64,000 bases of DNA from Caulobacter sp. 602-2 (GCF_011043625.1 NZ_JAAKGT010000001.1:124001-188000); one strand, 5' to 3'. Shown: positions 8,801 through 17,877, numbered from the stretch's first letter. Translations and numbers: made by a program. Notes: generated from the sequence alone by a model not told the origin.

Positions 8801-9802
8801 ATGTCCAGACGCATCGTTCTCGTCACCGGCGGCGCCGGGTTCATCGGCTCCAACATCGTGGCCAAGCTCTGCGAGGATCCGGCGCTGGACGTCGTGGTCT
8901 GCGACTGGCTGGGCCAGGCGGGCGAGGGCAAGTGGCGCAATATCGCCAAGCACCCGATCGCCGACTTCGTCGCGCCCGAGCAGATGTTCGACTGGCTGGC
9001 CGAGCGCGGCGCCGAGGTCGAGCTGGTCATCCACATGGGCGCGATCTCTTCGACGACGGAAGCCGACGCCGACCTGATCGTGCAGTCCAACTTCGTGCTG
9101 TCGCGCGACATCTGGCGGTGGTGCGCCAGGAACGGCGTGCGCCTGATCTACGCCTCGTCGGCCGCCACCTACGGCGACGGCACGCAGGGCTTCGACGGCA
9201 AGGACGACATCGACACGCTGATGGGCCTGCGCCCGCTGAACGCCTACGGCTGGTCCAAGGCGCTGTTCGACGTGTTCGCCGTGCGCGAGGCAGCTCGCGG
9301 CCACGCCCCGCCCCAGTGGGCGGGCCTGAAGTTCTTCAACGTCTATGGCCCCAACGAGGACCATAAGGGCGGCATGAAGTCGGTGGTCTGCCAGATCTGG
9401 CCGAAGATCGCCGCCGGTGAAGGCGTGCGCCTCTTCAAGTCGCATCACTCCGACTACGAGGACGGCGGCCAGCTGCGCGACTTCGTCTATGTGCGCGACG
9501 TGGCCGACGTGATCGCCTGGCTGGCCAAGAGCCCGCACGTCAACGGCGTCTACAACCTGGGCTCGGGCCATGCGCGGTCTTTCAAGGACCTGGCCGAGGC
9601 CACCTTCGCCGCTGTCGCCCGCGAGCCGGACATCACCTATTTCGACATGCCCGAGGTGCTGCAGGGCAAGTACCAGTACTTCACGCAGGCCGACATGAGC
9701 CGCCTGCGCGCGGCCGGCTACAACGCGCCGATGACCTCGCTGGAGGACGGCGTGGCCGACTATGTGGCGGGTTTCCTCAACACCGACGATCCCTACCGCT
9801 GA
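8801..9802 (+). CDS. hldD: ADP-L-glycero-D-manno-heptose-6-epimerase
   Basis: 333 residues of the extended short-chain dehydrogenase family, converting ADP-D-glycero- to ADP-L-glycero-D-manno-heptose for the LPS inner core. The NADP-binding GGAGFIGSN motif starts at residue 10; the S-Y-K catalytic set is in the ASSAATYG region and YGWSK. FNVYGPNEDHKGGMKS and QLRDFVYVRDV are typical of HldD (RfaD). The ATG at 8801 has no clear ribosome binding site (CCCGCCC precedes it), so it may be leaderless or weakly initiated. It lies downstream of kdsA in the same direction. Confidence 0.92.
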   Translation: MSRRIVLVTGGAGFIGSNIVAKLCEDPALDVVVCDWLGQAGEGKWRNIAKHPIADFVAPEQMFDWLAERGAEVELVIHMGAISSTTEADADLIVQSNFVLSRDIWRWCARNGVRLIYASSAATYGDGTQGFDGKDDIDTLMGLRPLNAYGWSKALFDVFAVREAARGHAPPQWAGLKFFNVYGPNEDHKGGMKSVVCQIWPKIAAGEGVRLFKSHHSDYEDGGQLRDFVYVRDVADVIAWLAKSPHVNGVYNLGSGHARSFKDLAEATFAAVAREPDITYFDMPEVLQGKYQYFTQADMSRLRAAGYNAPMTSLEDGVADYVAGFLNTDDPYR

Positions 9803-9905
9803 CGCGCGCTTCGGTTGACCAAGGGGCACGCTTGCGGACCCCTGCCGTGCGCGTAACCTGAACCCTGATAAGTCGCCGAGACAGGCGTCGGTCAGGGAGT
9901 GGAAC

Positions 9906-11384
9906 ATGGTCGGCATCGCCGCCTGGGGCGCTTATGCGCCGCGTCTTCGCCTCAGCCGCAAGGCCGTCGTCGCCGCCAACGCCTGGGTCGCGCCCGGCCT
10001 GGCGGGCAAGGCCAAGGGCGAACGGTCCATGGCCAACTGGGACGAGGACGCTCTGACCATGGCCGTCGAGGCCGCCCGCGACGCCCTGGGTCCCGACGAC
10101 GAGGGCCGGACGGCGATCGAGGCGGCGATCTTCGCCTCGACGACCGCGCCCTTCGCCGATCGCCAGAACGCCGGGATCCTGGCCGCGGCCCTGACGCTTG
10201 AACCCTCGATCGCCTCGGCCGACGTCACCGGTTCGCAGCGTTGCGGCCTGACCGCGCTTGGCCAGGCGCTGGACGCCGCCGCTTGCGGCAAGCGGGTGCT
10301 GGTGGCCGCTGGCGAGCACCGCCGCGCCCGCGCCGCCTCGCCCCAGGAGCTGGATTTCGGCGACGCGGCGGCCGCCTTCGTCGTCTCGCCGGACGGCGGA
10401 GCGGCCACCTTCCTGGGACGCGGCACGGTCACCGACGACTTCGTCGACCACTTCCGCGGTTCGGACGCGCAGTTCGACTATGCCTGGGAGGAGCGGTGGA
10501 TCCGCGACGAGGGGATCGTCAAGCTCGTGCCGCCCGCCGTGCGCGCGGCCCTGGACGCGGCGGGGCTGGACGCCGCCGCCGTCGATCATTTCTGCTTTCC
10601 GTCGGTGTTCGCCGGCATGGGCGCGACCCTGGCCAAGATGCTGGGGATCAGGCCCGAGGCGGTGCGCGACACCCTGGGCCTGCAGTTGGGCGAGGCCGGT
10701 TGCGCGCACGGCCCGCTGCTGCTGGCCCACGCGCTGGAAGAGGCCCGACCCGGCGAGGTGGTGCTGGTCGCCCAGTTCGGCCAGGGCGCCGAGGCGCTGG
10801 TCTTCCGCGTCGGGGAGGCGAGCGTGCGCCCCGCGCGCGGCGTGACCGGGTCGCTGGCCGACCGCCAGGAAGAGTCCAACTACCTGAAGTTCCTGGTCTT
10901 CAACGACCTCGTCGAGTGGGACCGGGGCATGCGGGCCGAGAAGGACAACAAGACGGCCCTGACCACGCTCTATCGCAACCGCGACCAGATCCTGGGCCTG
11001 GTCGGCGGCCGCTGCCGCGAGACCGGCGTCGTGCAGTTCCCGCGCACCCGCATCTCGGTGGCGCCCAACAACCCCGCCGTCGACACCCAGGAACCCTACC
11101 GTTTCGCCGAACGCGCCGCGCAGGTGCTGACCTATTCGGCCGACTACCTGACCTTCTCGATGAGCCCGCCCAACCACTACGGCATGGTCGTCTTTGCGGG
11201 CGGCGGCCGGATCATGCTCGACATCACCGACGTCGCGCCCGGCGAGGTCGAGACCGGCCTGCCGGTGAAGATGGTCTTCCGCATCAAGGACCGCGACGAG
11301 AAGCGCGGCTTCGTCCGCTACTTCTGGAAGGCCGCGCCGGACCGGACGGCGGTGGCCGCGGCTTCGGCCCAGGCGGCGGAGTAG
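9906..11384 (+). CDS. HMG-CoA-synthase-like thiolase-fold protein fused to a DUF35 OB-fold domain
   Basis: 492 residues. Residues 1 to about 300 have the thiolase/HMG-CoA synthase/KAS III fold: VGIAAWGAYAPRLRL start, a central SQRCGLTALGQAL with the probable nucleophile Cys113, then FGDAAAAFVV. Where KAS III or HMGCS carries its catalytic His I see FCFPSVF instead. The last 160 residues look like a DUF35 OB-fold domain; its zinc ribbon is degenerate, keeping one Cys in GGRCRETGVVQFPR where four are usual. In archaea, HMGCS, DUF35 and a thiolase are separate proteins of one complex; here two are fused and a thiolase gene lies downstream. Likely role is acyl-CoA carbon-carbon chemistry; substrate unknown. 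Confidence 0.75.
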   Translation: MVGIAAWGAYAPRLRLSRKAVVAANAWVAPGLAGKAKGERSMANWDEDALTMAVEAARDALGPDDEGRTAIEAAIFASTTAPFADRQNAGILAAALTLEPSIASADVTGSQRCGLTALGQALDAAACGKRVLVAAGEHRRARAASPQELDFGDAAAAFVVSPDGGAATFLGRGTVTDDFVDHFRGSDAQFDYAWEERWIRDEGIVKLVPPAVRAALDAAGLDAAAVDHFCFPSVFAGMGATLAKMLGIRPEAVRDTLGLQLGEAGCAHGPLLLAHALEEARPGEVVLVAQFGQGAEALVFRVGEASVRPARGVTGSLADRQEESNYLKFLVFNDLVEWDRGMRAEKDNKTALTTLYRNRDQILGLVGGRCRETGVVQFPRTRISVAPNNPAVDTQEPYRFAERAAQVLTYSADYLTFSMSPPNHYGMVVFAGGGRIMLDITDVAPGEVETGLPVKMVFRIKDRDEKRGFVRYFWKAAPDRTAVAAASAQAAE

Positions 11385-11391
11385 GGCGGTG

Positions 11392-11772
11392 TCAGACCGC
11401 GCGCTTCACGTCTGTGGCGGCGAAGTCCTCGCCCTTGAACAGCAGCGGCAGGTCGCGGGCCTTGGCCAGGGCGTAGGCGAAGAAGTCGCCGAAGTTCAGG
11501 CCGTGGCGGCCTTGGCGATATCTGTCGTAGGCGTCTTTGGCTATCGCCAGTTGTCCCTCGTCGAAGGCCTCGGTGATCACGTCGAGTTCGGACAGGAACC
11601 GCTCCACTATTTCGACGTCACCCCTGCGGTGCAGGCAGACGGCGTGGAGTTCGAGGCGCGTGCTCGCCGAGATCAGCACGCTGTTCGTCACGGAGACAGC
11701 CCTCATGAAGTCTTCGGCTTCAGGTTCATTCCAGATGATGGCCAGAACCGCCGAGGTATCGAGGACGATCAT
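11392..11772 (-). CDS. vapC: VapC-type PIN-domain ribonuclease toxin
   Basis: 126 residues, the usual VapC length. The PIN fold is recognisable from MIVLDTSAVLAII (Asp5), an acidic residue in STRLEL, LNFGDFFAYALAK with the third acidic residue, and LLFKGEDFAATD with the fourth. VapC toxins cleave tRNA or rRNA when not bound by antitoxin. Its start overlaps the antitoxin stop by 4 nt, so translation is coupled. It ends 8 bp from the end of the HMGCS-like gene on the opposite strand. Confidence 0.88.
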   Translation of the reverse strand: MIVLDTSAVLAIIWNEPEAEDFMRAVSVTNSVLISASTRLELHAVCLHRRGDVEIVERFLSELDVITEAFDEGQLAIAKDAYDRYRQGRHGLNFGDFFAYALAKARDLPLLFKGEDFAATDVKRAV

Positions 11773-12023
11773 TTCGGCAAGCCGTATTCGTCATACAGGA
11801 TGTCGTCGGGGTCGCGCGGGTCGAGTACGGGAAGCTTCGCGCTCCGCTCCTGCAGCATGCGCATGAAAGCCATCTTCTCTTCGGGCGTGCGTGGCTTGGC
11901 GGATGTGCGCTCGAGGCGTTCACGCAGGGCTACGACGACGGCTTCGGTCAGGGTTTCTCCCGTCCGTTCCGTCAGTTGTCGGGCCAGTCGGTCGGCCTCG
12001 GCGTTGCGGATATAGAGGCTCAT
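11769..12023 (-). CDS. vapB: VapB-type antitoxin
   Basis: 84 residues starting MSLYIRNAEADRLARQL, the short N-terminal DNA-binding segment of VapB antitoxins of the Rv0623 kind, followed by TGETLTEAVVVALRERLER. The C-terminal half (MAFMRMLQERSAKLPVLDPRDPDDILYDEYGLP) is the expected toxin-binding tail. A start 8 codons upstream is possible, but ATG 12023 gives the canonical N terminus. VapB normally represses its own promoter; that promoter would lie in the 58 bp shared with the thiolase start at 12082. Confidence 0.86.
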   Translation of the reverse strand: MSLYIRNAEADRLARQLTERTGETLTEAVVVALRERLERTSAKPRTPEEKMAFMRMLQERSAKLPVLDPRDPDDILYDEYGLPK

Positions 12024-12081
12024 GGCCCTGTATATACACCCGATCAATACGCCCGAGAAGGCGAGCTAGGGAGAGACCCCA

Positions 12082-13284
12082 ATGGCCAGCGGCATTCGCG
12101 ACAAGGTCGCCATCCTCGGCATGGGCTGCAGCAAGTTCGGCGAGCGCTGGGACGCCGGGCCCGACGACCTGATGGTCGAGGCCTATGTCGAGGCCATGGC
12201 CGACGCCGGGATCGAGGCCAGCCAGCTGGACGCGGCCTGGTTCTCGACCCACATCGACGAGATCGGCACGGGCAAGGGCGGCACGCCGCTGTCGATCGCC
12301 CTGCGCCTGCCCAACATCGCCGTCACCCGGGTGGAGAACTTCTGCGCCTCGGGTTCTGAGGCGTTCAGGGGCGCGGTCTACGCCGTCGCCGCGGGCGCGG
12401 CCGATATCGCGCTGGCCGTCGGCGTCGAGAAGCTGAAGGACACCGGCTATGGCGGCCTGCCGTTCGGGGCGCCGGGCACGCTGGCGCCGCAGGTCATGCC
12501 CAACGGCTCGGCCCCCGGGAACTTCGCCCAGCTGGCCAGCGCCTATCGCGCCAAGCACGGGGTCTCCAAGGAGGACCTCAAGCGCGCCATCGCCCACGTT
12601 TCGGTCAAGAGCCACGCCAACGGCGCCAAGAACCCCAAGGCCCACCTGCGCAAGCCCATCACCGAGGAGCAGGCGCTGAAGGCCCCGATCATCGCCGAGC
12701 CTCTGGGCCTGTTCGACTGCTGCGGGGTTTCCGACGGCGCGGCCGCGGCCATCGTCACGACGCCCGAGATCGCCCGGGCGCTGGGCAAGCATGACCTCGT
12801 CACGGTCAAGGCGCTGCAGCTGTCGGTCTCCAACGGCTACGAGAGCCAGTACAACGGCTGGGACGGCAGCCACTTCCACACCGCCCGCATCGCCGCCGGC
12901 AAGGCCTACAAGGAGGCGGGCATCGAGCGCCCGCGCGAGCAGATCTCGATGATGGAGGTGCACGACTGCTTCTCGGTGACCGAGCTGGTGACCATGGAGG
13001 ACCTGTTCATCTCGGCCGAAGGGCGCGGCTGGCGCGACGTGCTGGACGGCTTCTACGACGCCGACGGCGCGGTGCCGTGCCAGATCGACGGCGGCCTCAA
13101 ATGCTTCGGCCATCCGATCGGCGCGTCGGGCCTGCGGATGCTCTACGAGATGTACCTGCAGCTGCAGGGCAGGGCGGGCGAACGGCAGTTGCGCGACCCG
13201 GTTCTGGGCATGACCCACAATCTGGGCGGCGCGCCGGCCAGCAATGTCTGCTCGGTCGCCATCATCGGGCGGGAAGGGGCGTAG
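12082..13284 (+). CDS. Thiolase family protein (SCP2-type acyl-CoA acetyltransferase)
   Basis: 400 residues. The nucleophile Cys88 sits in ENFCASGSEAF; EVHDCFSVTE and LKCFGHPIGASG are the His and second Cys motifs. The CASGSEA wording and the length are those of SCP2/lipid-transfer thiolases rather than PhaA-type ones. It has a clear GGGAGAG ribosome site. It is probably the partner of the HMGCS-OB fusion at 9906, which runs in the same direction, although vapBC now lies between them on the other strand. Reaction likely Claisen condensation or thiolysis of an acyl-CoA; substrate not predictable. Confidence 0.85.
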   Translation: MASGIRDKVAILGMGCSKFGERWDAGPDDLMVEAYVEAMADAGIEASQLDAAWFSTHIDEIGTGKGGTPLSIALRLPNIAVTRVENFCASGSEAFRGAVYAVAAGAADIALAVGVEKLKDTGYGGLPFGAPGTLAPQVMPNGSAPGNFAQLASAYRAKHGVSKEDLKRAIAHVSVKSHANGAKNPKAHLRKPITEEQALKAPIIAEPLGLFDCCGVSDGAAAAIVTTPEIARALGKHDLVTVKALQLSVSNGYESQYNGWDGSHFHTARIAAGKAYKEAGIERPREQISMMEVHDCFSVTELVTMEDLFISAEGRGWRDVLDGFYDADGAVPCQIDGGLKCFGHPIGASGLRMLYEMYLQLQGRAGERQLRDPVLGMTHNLGGAPASNVCSVAIIGREGA

Positions 13285-13316
13285 TGCGACGCCCCGACCT
13301 GGTGTAGTCGAGAGGC

Positions 13317-14456
13317 ATGTCGGGACGCTTCAAGGGCTTCAAGCGCTGGATCTTCGCCGGATGCGTCCTGGTGCTGGGGCTCGTCCTGACGGCGGCGTTC
13401 TACTGGCGCTACGACATCCTGCGCACGACGCTGGATCCGAAGGTTCCGTTCCAGACCTACGACCCGCCGCCGGCTCCCAACTATGCCGACCCGGCCGCCT
13501 GGGCGCTGCTGCCGCGGGGCGCGACGGGCATGGACCGCGCCGCCGACGTGTTCTTCGTCCACCCGACCACCTTCGACGGCGGGCGCGACTGGAACGCGCC
13601 CTTCGACCAGCCCAAGGCCAATCGCTATCTCAACCGGGTGGTGCTGCCCAACTACGCCGCGCCGTTCTCGCGGGTCGGGCGGATCTTCGCGCCGCACTAC
13701 CGCCAGGCCAGCCTCTACACCTTCCTGACGCTGCGCGACGACGCCCGCGAGGCCCGCCGCTTCGCCTATGGCGACGTGCGCGACGCCTTCCGCGCCTGGC
13801 GCGACCGCTACGACCAGGGCCGGCCGCTGGTGCTGGTCGGGGTGGAGCAGGGCGGCGGCCTGCTGGCCCGCCTGGTGGCCGAGGAGATCGCGCCCAACCC
13901 CGCGCTCAAGGCCCGCCTGGCCGGCGTCTATCTGATCGAGACCGCCGTGCCGGCCGACGAGTACGGCCCCGGCGCGTCGGTTCCCGCCTGCGCGCGCCGC
14001 GACGAGGCCGGCTGTGTGGTGGCCTGGGCCTCGCTGACCGACGGCGACTTCCAGAAGGCCCAGGAGTGGCTGGGTCGCTCGCTGACCTGGCGGGGCAGCG
14101 ACCAGCTGGAAAACCTCAACGGCCGCAAGCCGCTGTGCGTCAATCCGCTGCTGGGCGCCAGGACCGAGGAGAGGGCCCCCGCGCGCCTCAACCTGGGTTC
14201 GGTCAACGCCACGGGCCTGGAGTGGGGCGCCCGCCCGGCCTTCCTCAAGCGCCAGGTCTGGGCCCAGTGCGAGAACGGCCTGCTTCACACCGGCCGGCCC
14301 AAGTCGGCCTCGTTGCGCGACACGGGCTCGTGGACCGATCGCCGCAAGGTCGACGGCTACAACCTGTTCTGGGCCGACATCGAGGCCGACGCGGCCGCCC
14401 GGGTGGCCGCGCTTGAAAAGCGTGAGCCGCCGGTGATCAGGGCCTCGCAGCCCTAG
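13317..14456 (+). CDS. DUF3089 alpha/beta-hydrolase-like protein lacking the nucleophile Ser
   Basis: 379 residues. An N-terminal membrane anchor (about residues 11-28) puts the rest in the periplasm. The body matches DUF3089: VFFVHPTTFDGGRDWNAPFD, FAPHYRQASLYTF, DVRDAFRAW, and the block at LVLVGVEQGG. In the family this last block reads GHSQG, with Ser as the presumed nucleophile; here the position is Glu177. The protein may be a pseudo-enzyme or use another residue. Cysteines around CARRDEAGC and further on could form disulfides. The start ATG 13317 lies 32 bp after the thiolase, so it may share that transcript. Confidence 0.78.
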   Translation: MSGRFKGFKRWIFAGCVLVLGLVLTAAFYWRYDILRTTLDPKVPFQTYDPPPAPNYADPAAWALLPRGATGMDRAADVFFVHPTTFDGGRDWNAPFDQPKANRYLNRVVLPNYAAPFSRVGRIFAPHYRQASLYTFLTLRDDAREARRFAYGDVRDAFRAWRDRYDQGRPLVLVGVEQGGGLLARLVAEEIAPNPALKARLAGVYLIETAVPADEYGPGASVPACARRDEAGCVVAWASLTDGDFQKAQEWLGRSLTWRGSDQLENLNGRKPLCVNPLLGARTEERAPARLNLGSVNATGLEWGARPAFLKRQVWAQCENGLLHTGRPKSASLRDTGSWTDRRKVDGYNLFWADIEADAAARVAALEKREPPVIRASQP

Positions 14457-14638
14457 GACGTTGCGGAACCTCTTTTTCGAAGGGGCTCAAGGGCCCGCGC
14501 TGCGGTGCGGCAGCGGACGATTTTACCGCCAAGCCCGCGGCCAAGCCGCCGATCTTGCCTCCGGCGCGCTCCGCCCAGCTTGTTTTTCTGCAGCTCCACC
14601 ACCACGGCGCGACTTGTCGCCGCTGGAAGGCGAGCGCG
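14457..14638. other. GC-rich intergenic stretch before lon
   Basis: About 180 bp between the DUF3089 stop and the putative lon promoter. Short open frames exist on both strands but show no ribosome site or recognisable protein. The wording around 14470-14530 (CTCTTTTTCGAAGGGGCTCA followed by alternating GC blocks) has the feel of dispersed intergenic repeat DNA, but no inverted arms are complete enough to call. Confidence 0.3.
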
Positions 14639-14668
14639 CTTGAACCGCGTCGCAAAAGGTCCACATAA
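14639..14668 (+). promoter_or_regulatory. Possible sigma-32 (RpoH) heat-shock promoter of lon
   Basis: CTTGAA at 14639-14644 and CCACATAA at 14661-14668, separated by 16 bp, resemble the heat-shock consensus CTTGAA and CCCCATNT. It lies about 120 bp upstream of lon, which is a known RpoH target in Caulobacter. The leader then contains two small hairpins (14680-14697 and 14752-14769), the second just before the ribosome site GGGAG at 14774. The -10 is imperfect. Confidence 0.5.
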
Positions 14669-14785
14669 ATAACGACCATCCGCCCAGTCCCGGGCGGACG
14701 GACTGTACGACTCAGGCGCATCGTCTGAAGTGACGGCAGTCCGCATGGCAAGGCGCGGGTTCTCGCGCCGGCCGGGAGTGAAAAT

Positions 14786-17185
14786 ATGTCTGAGATCCGT
14801 ACGCTTCCTGTGTTGCCCCTGCGGGATATCGTTGTGTTCCCGCACATGGTGGTTCCGCTGTTCGTGGGCCGCGACAAGTCGGTTCGCGCCCTCGAGGAAG
14901 TGATGCGCGGCGACAAGCAGATCCTGCTCGTCACCCAGAAGAACAGCGCCGACGATGATCCTGCCCCGACCGACATCTATGATGTCGGCGTGCTGGCCAC
15001 CGTGCTTCAGCTGCTGAAACTGCCCGACGGCACCGTCAAGGTGCTGGTCGAGGGCAAGGGCCGCGCCGCGGTCGTGCGCTTCACCGACCAGGAGGCCTAT
15101 TACGAGGCCCAGGTCGGCGAGGTCAGCGAGGACCAGGGCGCCGGCCCCGAGGCCGAGGCGCTGTCGCGCGCGGTCGTCGAGCAGTTCGAGAACTACGTCA
15201 AACTCAACAAGAAGGTGCCGCCCGAGGCCCTGGCCGCGATCCCGCAGATCGCCGAGCCGGGCAAGCTGGCCGACAGCATCGCCGCCCACCTGTCGGTGAA
15301 GATCGGCGACAAGCAGCACCTGCTGGAAATCTTCGACGTCACCAAGCGCCTGGAGAAGGTCTTCGCCCTGATGGAAGGCGAGATCTCGGTGCTGCAGGTC
15401 GAGAAGAAGATCCGCTCGCGCGTGAAGCGCCAGATGGAGAAGACCCAGCGCGAGTACTATCTGAACGAGCAGATGAAGGCGATCCAGCGCGAGCTGGGCG
15501 ACCCCGACGACTCGCGCGACGAGCTGATCGAGCTCGAGAAGCGCATCAAGAAGACCAAGCTTTCGAAGGAAGCCCGGGCCAAGGCCGAGGGCGAACTGAA
15601 GAAGCTGCGCAACATGAGCCCGATGTCGGCCGAGAGCACCGTGGTCCGGAACTATCTGGACTGGCTGCTGTCGATCCCGTGGGGCAAGGCCAAGGGCAAG
15701 AAGATCGATCTCGCCGAGAGCGAGGACATCCTCGACGCCGACCACTACGGCCTGGAGAAGGTCAAGGAGCGGATCCTGGAGTACCTGGCCGTGCAGGCCC
15801 GGACCAATTCGCTGAAGGGCCCGATCCTGTGCCTCGTCGGCCCTCCGGGCGTCGGCAAGACCTCGCTGGGCAAGTCGATCGCCAAGGCCACGGGGCGTGA
15901 GTTCGTGCGCATGAGCCTCGGCGGCGTGCGCGACGAAGCCGAGATCCGCGGTCACCGCCGCACCTACATCGGCTCGATGCCCGGCAAGGTCATCCAGTCG
16001 ATGAAGAAGGCCAAGACCACGAACGCCTTCGTCCTGCTGGACGAGATCGACAAGATGGGCAGCGACTATCGCGGCGATCCCGCCTCGGCCCTGCTCGAAG
16101 TGCTCGATCCGTCGCAGAACTCGACCTTCGGCGACCACTACCTGGAGGTCGACTACGACCTGTCGCAGGTGATGTTCGTCACCACGGCCAACAGCCTGAA
16201 CATGCCCCAGCCGCTGCTGGACCGCATGGAGATCATCCGCATCCCCGGCTACACCGAGGACGAGAAGCTGGAGATCGCCAAGCGCCACGTCCTGCCCAAG
16301 CTGGCCAAGGATCACGGCCTGAAGGACAGCGAGTTCATCGTGCCGGACGCGGCCATCCGCGACCTGATCCGCTACTACACCCGGGAAGCCGGCGTGCGGT
16401 CGCTGGAGCGGGAACTGGGCAACCTGGCCCGCAAGACGGTGCGTGACCTGGCCCGCGAGAAGCTGACCAGCATCACGATCGACGACGCGCGCCTGGCCAA
16501 GTACGCCGGCGTCAAGAAGTACCGCTACGGCGAGACCGACGAAGTCGACCAGGTCGGCATCGTCACCGGTCTGGCCTGGACGGAGTTCGGCGGCGACATC
16601 CTGACCATCGAAGCCGTGAAGATGCCGGGCAAGGGCCGCATGACGGTCACCGGCAACCTCAAGGAGGTGATGAAGGAGTCGATCTCGGCGGCCAACAGCT
16701 ACGTCCGTTCGCGCGCCACCTCGTTCGGCATCAAGCCGCCGATCTTCGAGAAGACCGACGTCCACGTGCACGTGCCGGACGGCGCTACGCCCAAGGACGG
16801 TCCGTCGGCCGGTATCGCCATGGCCCTGGCCATGGTCTCGGTACTGACCGGCATCCCGATCCGCAAGGACATCGCCATGACCGGCGAGATCACCCTGCGC
16901 GGCCGGGTCACGGCCATCGGCGGCCTGAAGGAAAAGCTGCTGGCGGCCCTGCGTTCGGGCGTGAAGACCGTGCTGATCCCGCAGGAAAACGAGAAGGATC
17001 TCGTCGACGTGCCGGAAAGCGTGAAGTCGGGTCTCGAGATCATTCCGGTCTCGACGGTCGACGAAGTGCTCAAGCACGCCCTGGTTGGACCGCTGACTCC
17101 GGTGGAGTGGAGCGAATCGGAGGAGCCCCTTTCGGGCCCCGCCAAGGCCGACGACGCCGGGGACGACGCAGTTCTTACGCACTGA
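14786..17185 (+). CDS. lon: ATP-dependent endopeptidase Lon (protease La)
   Basis: 799 residues, full family length. Order: N-terminal substrate domain ([23 protein letters not shown]), coiled-coil region near 190-270, AAA+ ATPase with Walker [10 protein letters not shown] and Walker B VLLDEIDK, then the protease domain with the Ser-Lys dyad: Ser674 in [11 protein letters not shown] and Lys717 in [11 protein letters not shown]. It degrades damaged and regulatory proteins in the cytoplasm; in Caulobacter it degrades CcrM, DnaA and SciP. ATG 14786 has GGGAG 7 nt upstream. A terminator follows before hupB. Confidence 0.98.
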   Translation: MSEIRTLPVLPLRDIVVFPHMVVPLFVGRDKSVRALEEVMRGDKQILLVTQKNSADDDPAPTDIYDVGVLATVLQLLKLPDGTVKVLVEGKGRAAVVRFTDQEAYYEAQVGEVSEDQGAGPEAEALSRAVVEQFENYVKLNKKVPPEALAAIPQIAEPGKLADSIAAHLSVKIGDKQHLLEIFDVTKRLEKVFALMEGEISVLQVEKKIRSRVKRQMEKTQREYYLNEQMKAIQRELGDPDDSRDELIELEKRIKKTKLSKEARAKAEGELKKLRNMSPMSAESTVVRNYLDWLLSIPWGKAKGKKIDLAESEDILDADHYGLEKVKERILEYLAVQARTNSLKGPILCLVGPPGVGKTSLGKSIAKATGREFVRMSLGGVRDEAEIRGHRRTYIGSMPGKVIQSMKKAKTTNAFVLLDEIDKMGSDYRGDPASALLEVLDPSQNSTFGDHYLEVDYDLSQVMFVTTANSLNMPQPLLDRMEIIRIPGYTEDEKLEIAKRHVLPKLAKDHGLKDSEFIVPDAAIRDLIRYYTREAGVRSLERELGNLARKTVRDLAREKLTSITIDDARLAKYAGVKKYRYGETDEVDQVGIVTGLAWTEFGGDILTIEAVKMPGKGRMTVTGNLKEVMKESISAANSYVRSRATSFGIKPPIFEKTDVHVHVPDGATPKDGPSAGIAMALAMVSVLTGIPIRKDIAMTGEITLRGRVTAIGGLKEKLLAALRSGVKTVLIPQENEKDLVDVPESVKSGLEIIPVSTVDEVLKHALVGPLTPVEWSESEEPLSGPAKADDAGDDAVLTH

Positions 17186-17209
17186 CAGTAACTTATTGTT
17201 GATAAGTAG

Positions 17210-17242
17210 GGCGGCGCGGGATCTTTCCGCGCCGCCTTCGTT
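17210..17242 (+). terminator. Intrinsic terminator after lon
   Basis: A perfect 10-bp GC-rich stem (17210-17219 with 17227-17236) has a 7-nt loop and is followed by TTCGTTT. It lies 24 bp after the lon stop, which separates lon from hupB transcriptionally at least in part. Confidence 0.7.
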
Positions 17243-17331
17243 TGACGGGGCTTGCGAAGCCCGCATACTTCCACGCGAGCGAAGCGGCGTAAGCTGTTGC
17301 AGCGCCGCCGCTTATTGGCTGGGAGACAAAA

Positions 17332-17610
17332 ATGACCACGAAAGCCGAACTCGTCACGGCGATCGCCGAAAAGGCGGGCATCAACAAGAACCAGGCGAAG
17401 GACGCTCTGGAAGCTTTCATCGACACCGTCACCGCTTCGCTGAAGTCGGGCTCGGACGTGCGTCTGGTGGGCTTCGGCACCTTCAAGGCCGTGACCCGCG
17501 CCGCCGGCACCGCGCGCAACCCGCGCACCGGTGAGACCGTCGAGCGTCCGGCCTCGAAGACCGCCCGCTTCCAGGTCGGCGAAGGCCTGAAGACCACCCT
17601 GAACGGCTGA
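17332..17610 (+). CDS. hupB: HU family DNA-binding protein
   Basis: 92 residues. A nucleoid-associated protein that binds and bends DNA as a dimer. MTTKAELVTAIAEKAGINKNQAK begins the helical part; GFGTFKAVTRAAGTARNPRTGE is the DNA-binding arm with the conserved Pro at its tip; VERPASKTARFQVGEGLK ends the domain. It follows lon, a conserved bacterial arrangement, but a terminator lies between them. GGGAG precedes the ATG. Confidence 0.96.
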   Translation: MTTKAELVTAIAEKAGINKNQAKDALEAFIDTVTASLKSGSDVRLVGFGTFKAVTRAAGTARNPRTGETVERPASKTARFQVGEGLKTTLNG

Positions 17611-17628
17611 TCCCGTTTCGGATTCTAA

Positions 17629-17663
17629 GGGGCGGGACGTTGGATGACGGCCCGCCCTTTTCT
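17629..17663 (+). terminator. Intrinsic terminator after hupB
   Basis: GGGCGGG at 17630-17636 pairs with CCCGCCC at 17651-17657, followed by TTTTCT. It starts about 20 bp after the hupB stop and precedes the tRNA-Val gene. Confidence 0.75.
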
Positions 17664-17714
17664 ATGCGCGCTTCCCATCTCGCCCGACTGCGGCTAGAAG
17701 GCGCGACCCTGCGA

Positions 17715-17791
17715 AAGGGCGGTTAGCTCAGCGGTAGAGCGTCTCGTTTACACCGAGAGGGTCGGGGGTTCGATCCCCTCACCGCCCACCA
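17715..17791 (+). tRNA. tRNA-Val (anticodon TAC)
   Basis: 77 nt including an encoded CCA. The 7-bp acceptor stem pairs GGGCGGT with ACCGCCC. The anticodon arm TCTCG/CGAGA encloses the loop TTTACAC, so the anticodon is TAC (UAC), reading valine GUN codons. The T arm has GGGGGTTCGATCCCC. The D arm is normal. Confidence 0.97.
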
Positions 17792-17877
17792 GGATCTCCA
17801 GCGGCGCATGCTGACACCAGGCTGTCAGCGGGCCTTGGGCAGTCTCCCCGGCGTTCGACGCCACAAGGGAGATCGTC

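Noticed and set aside
14461..14643. 60-codon forward frame before lon
   Set aside because: Overlaps the putative promoter, no ribosome site, no family.
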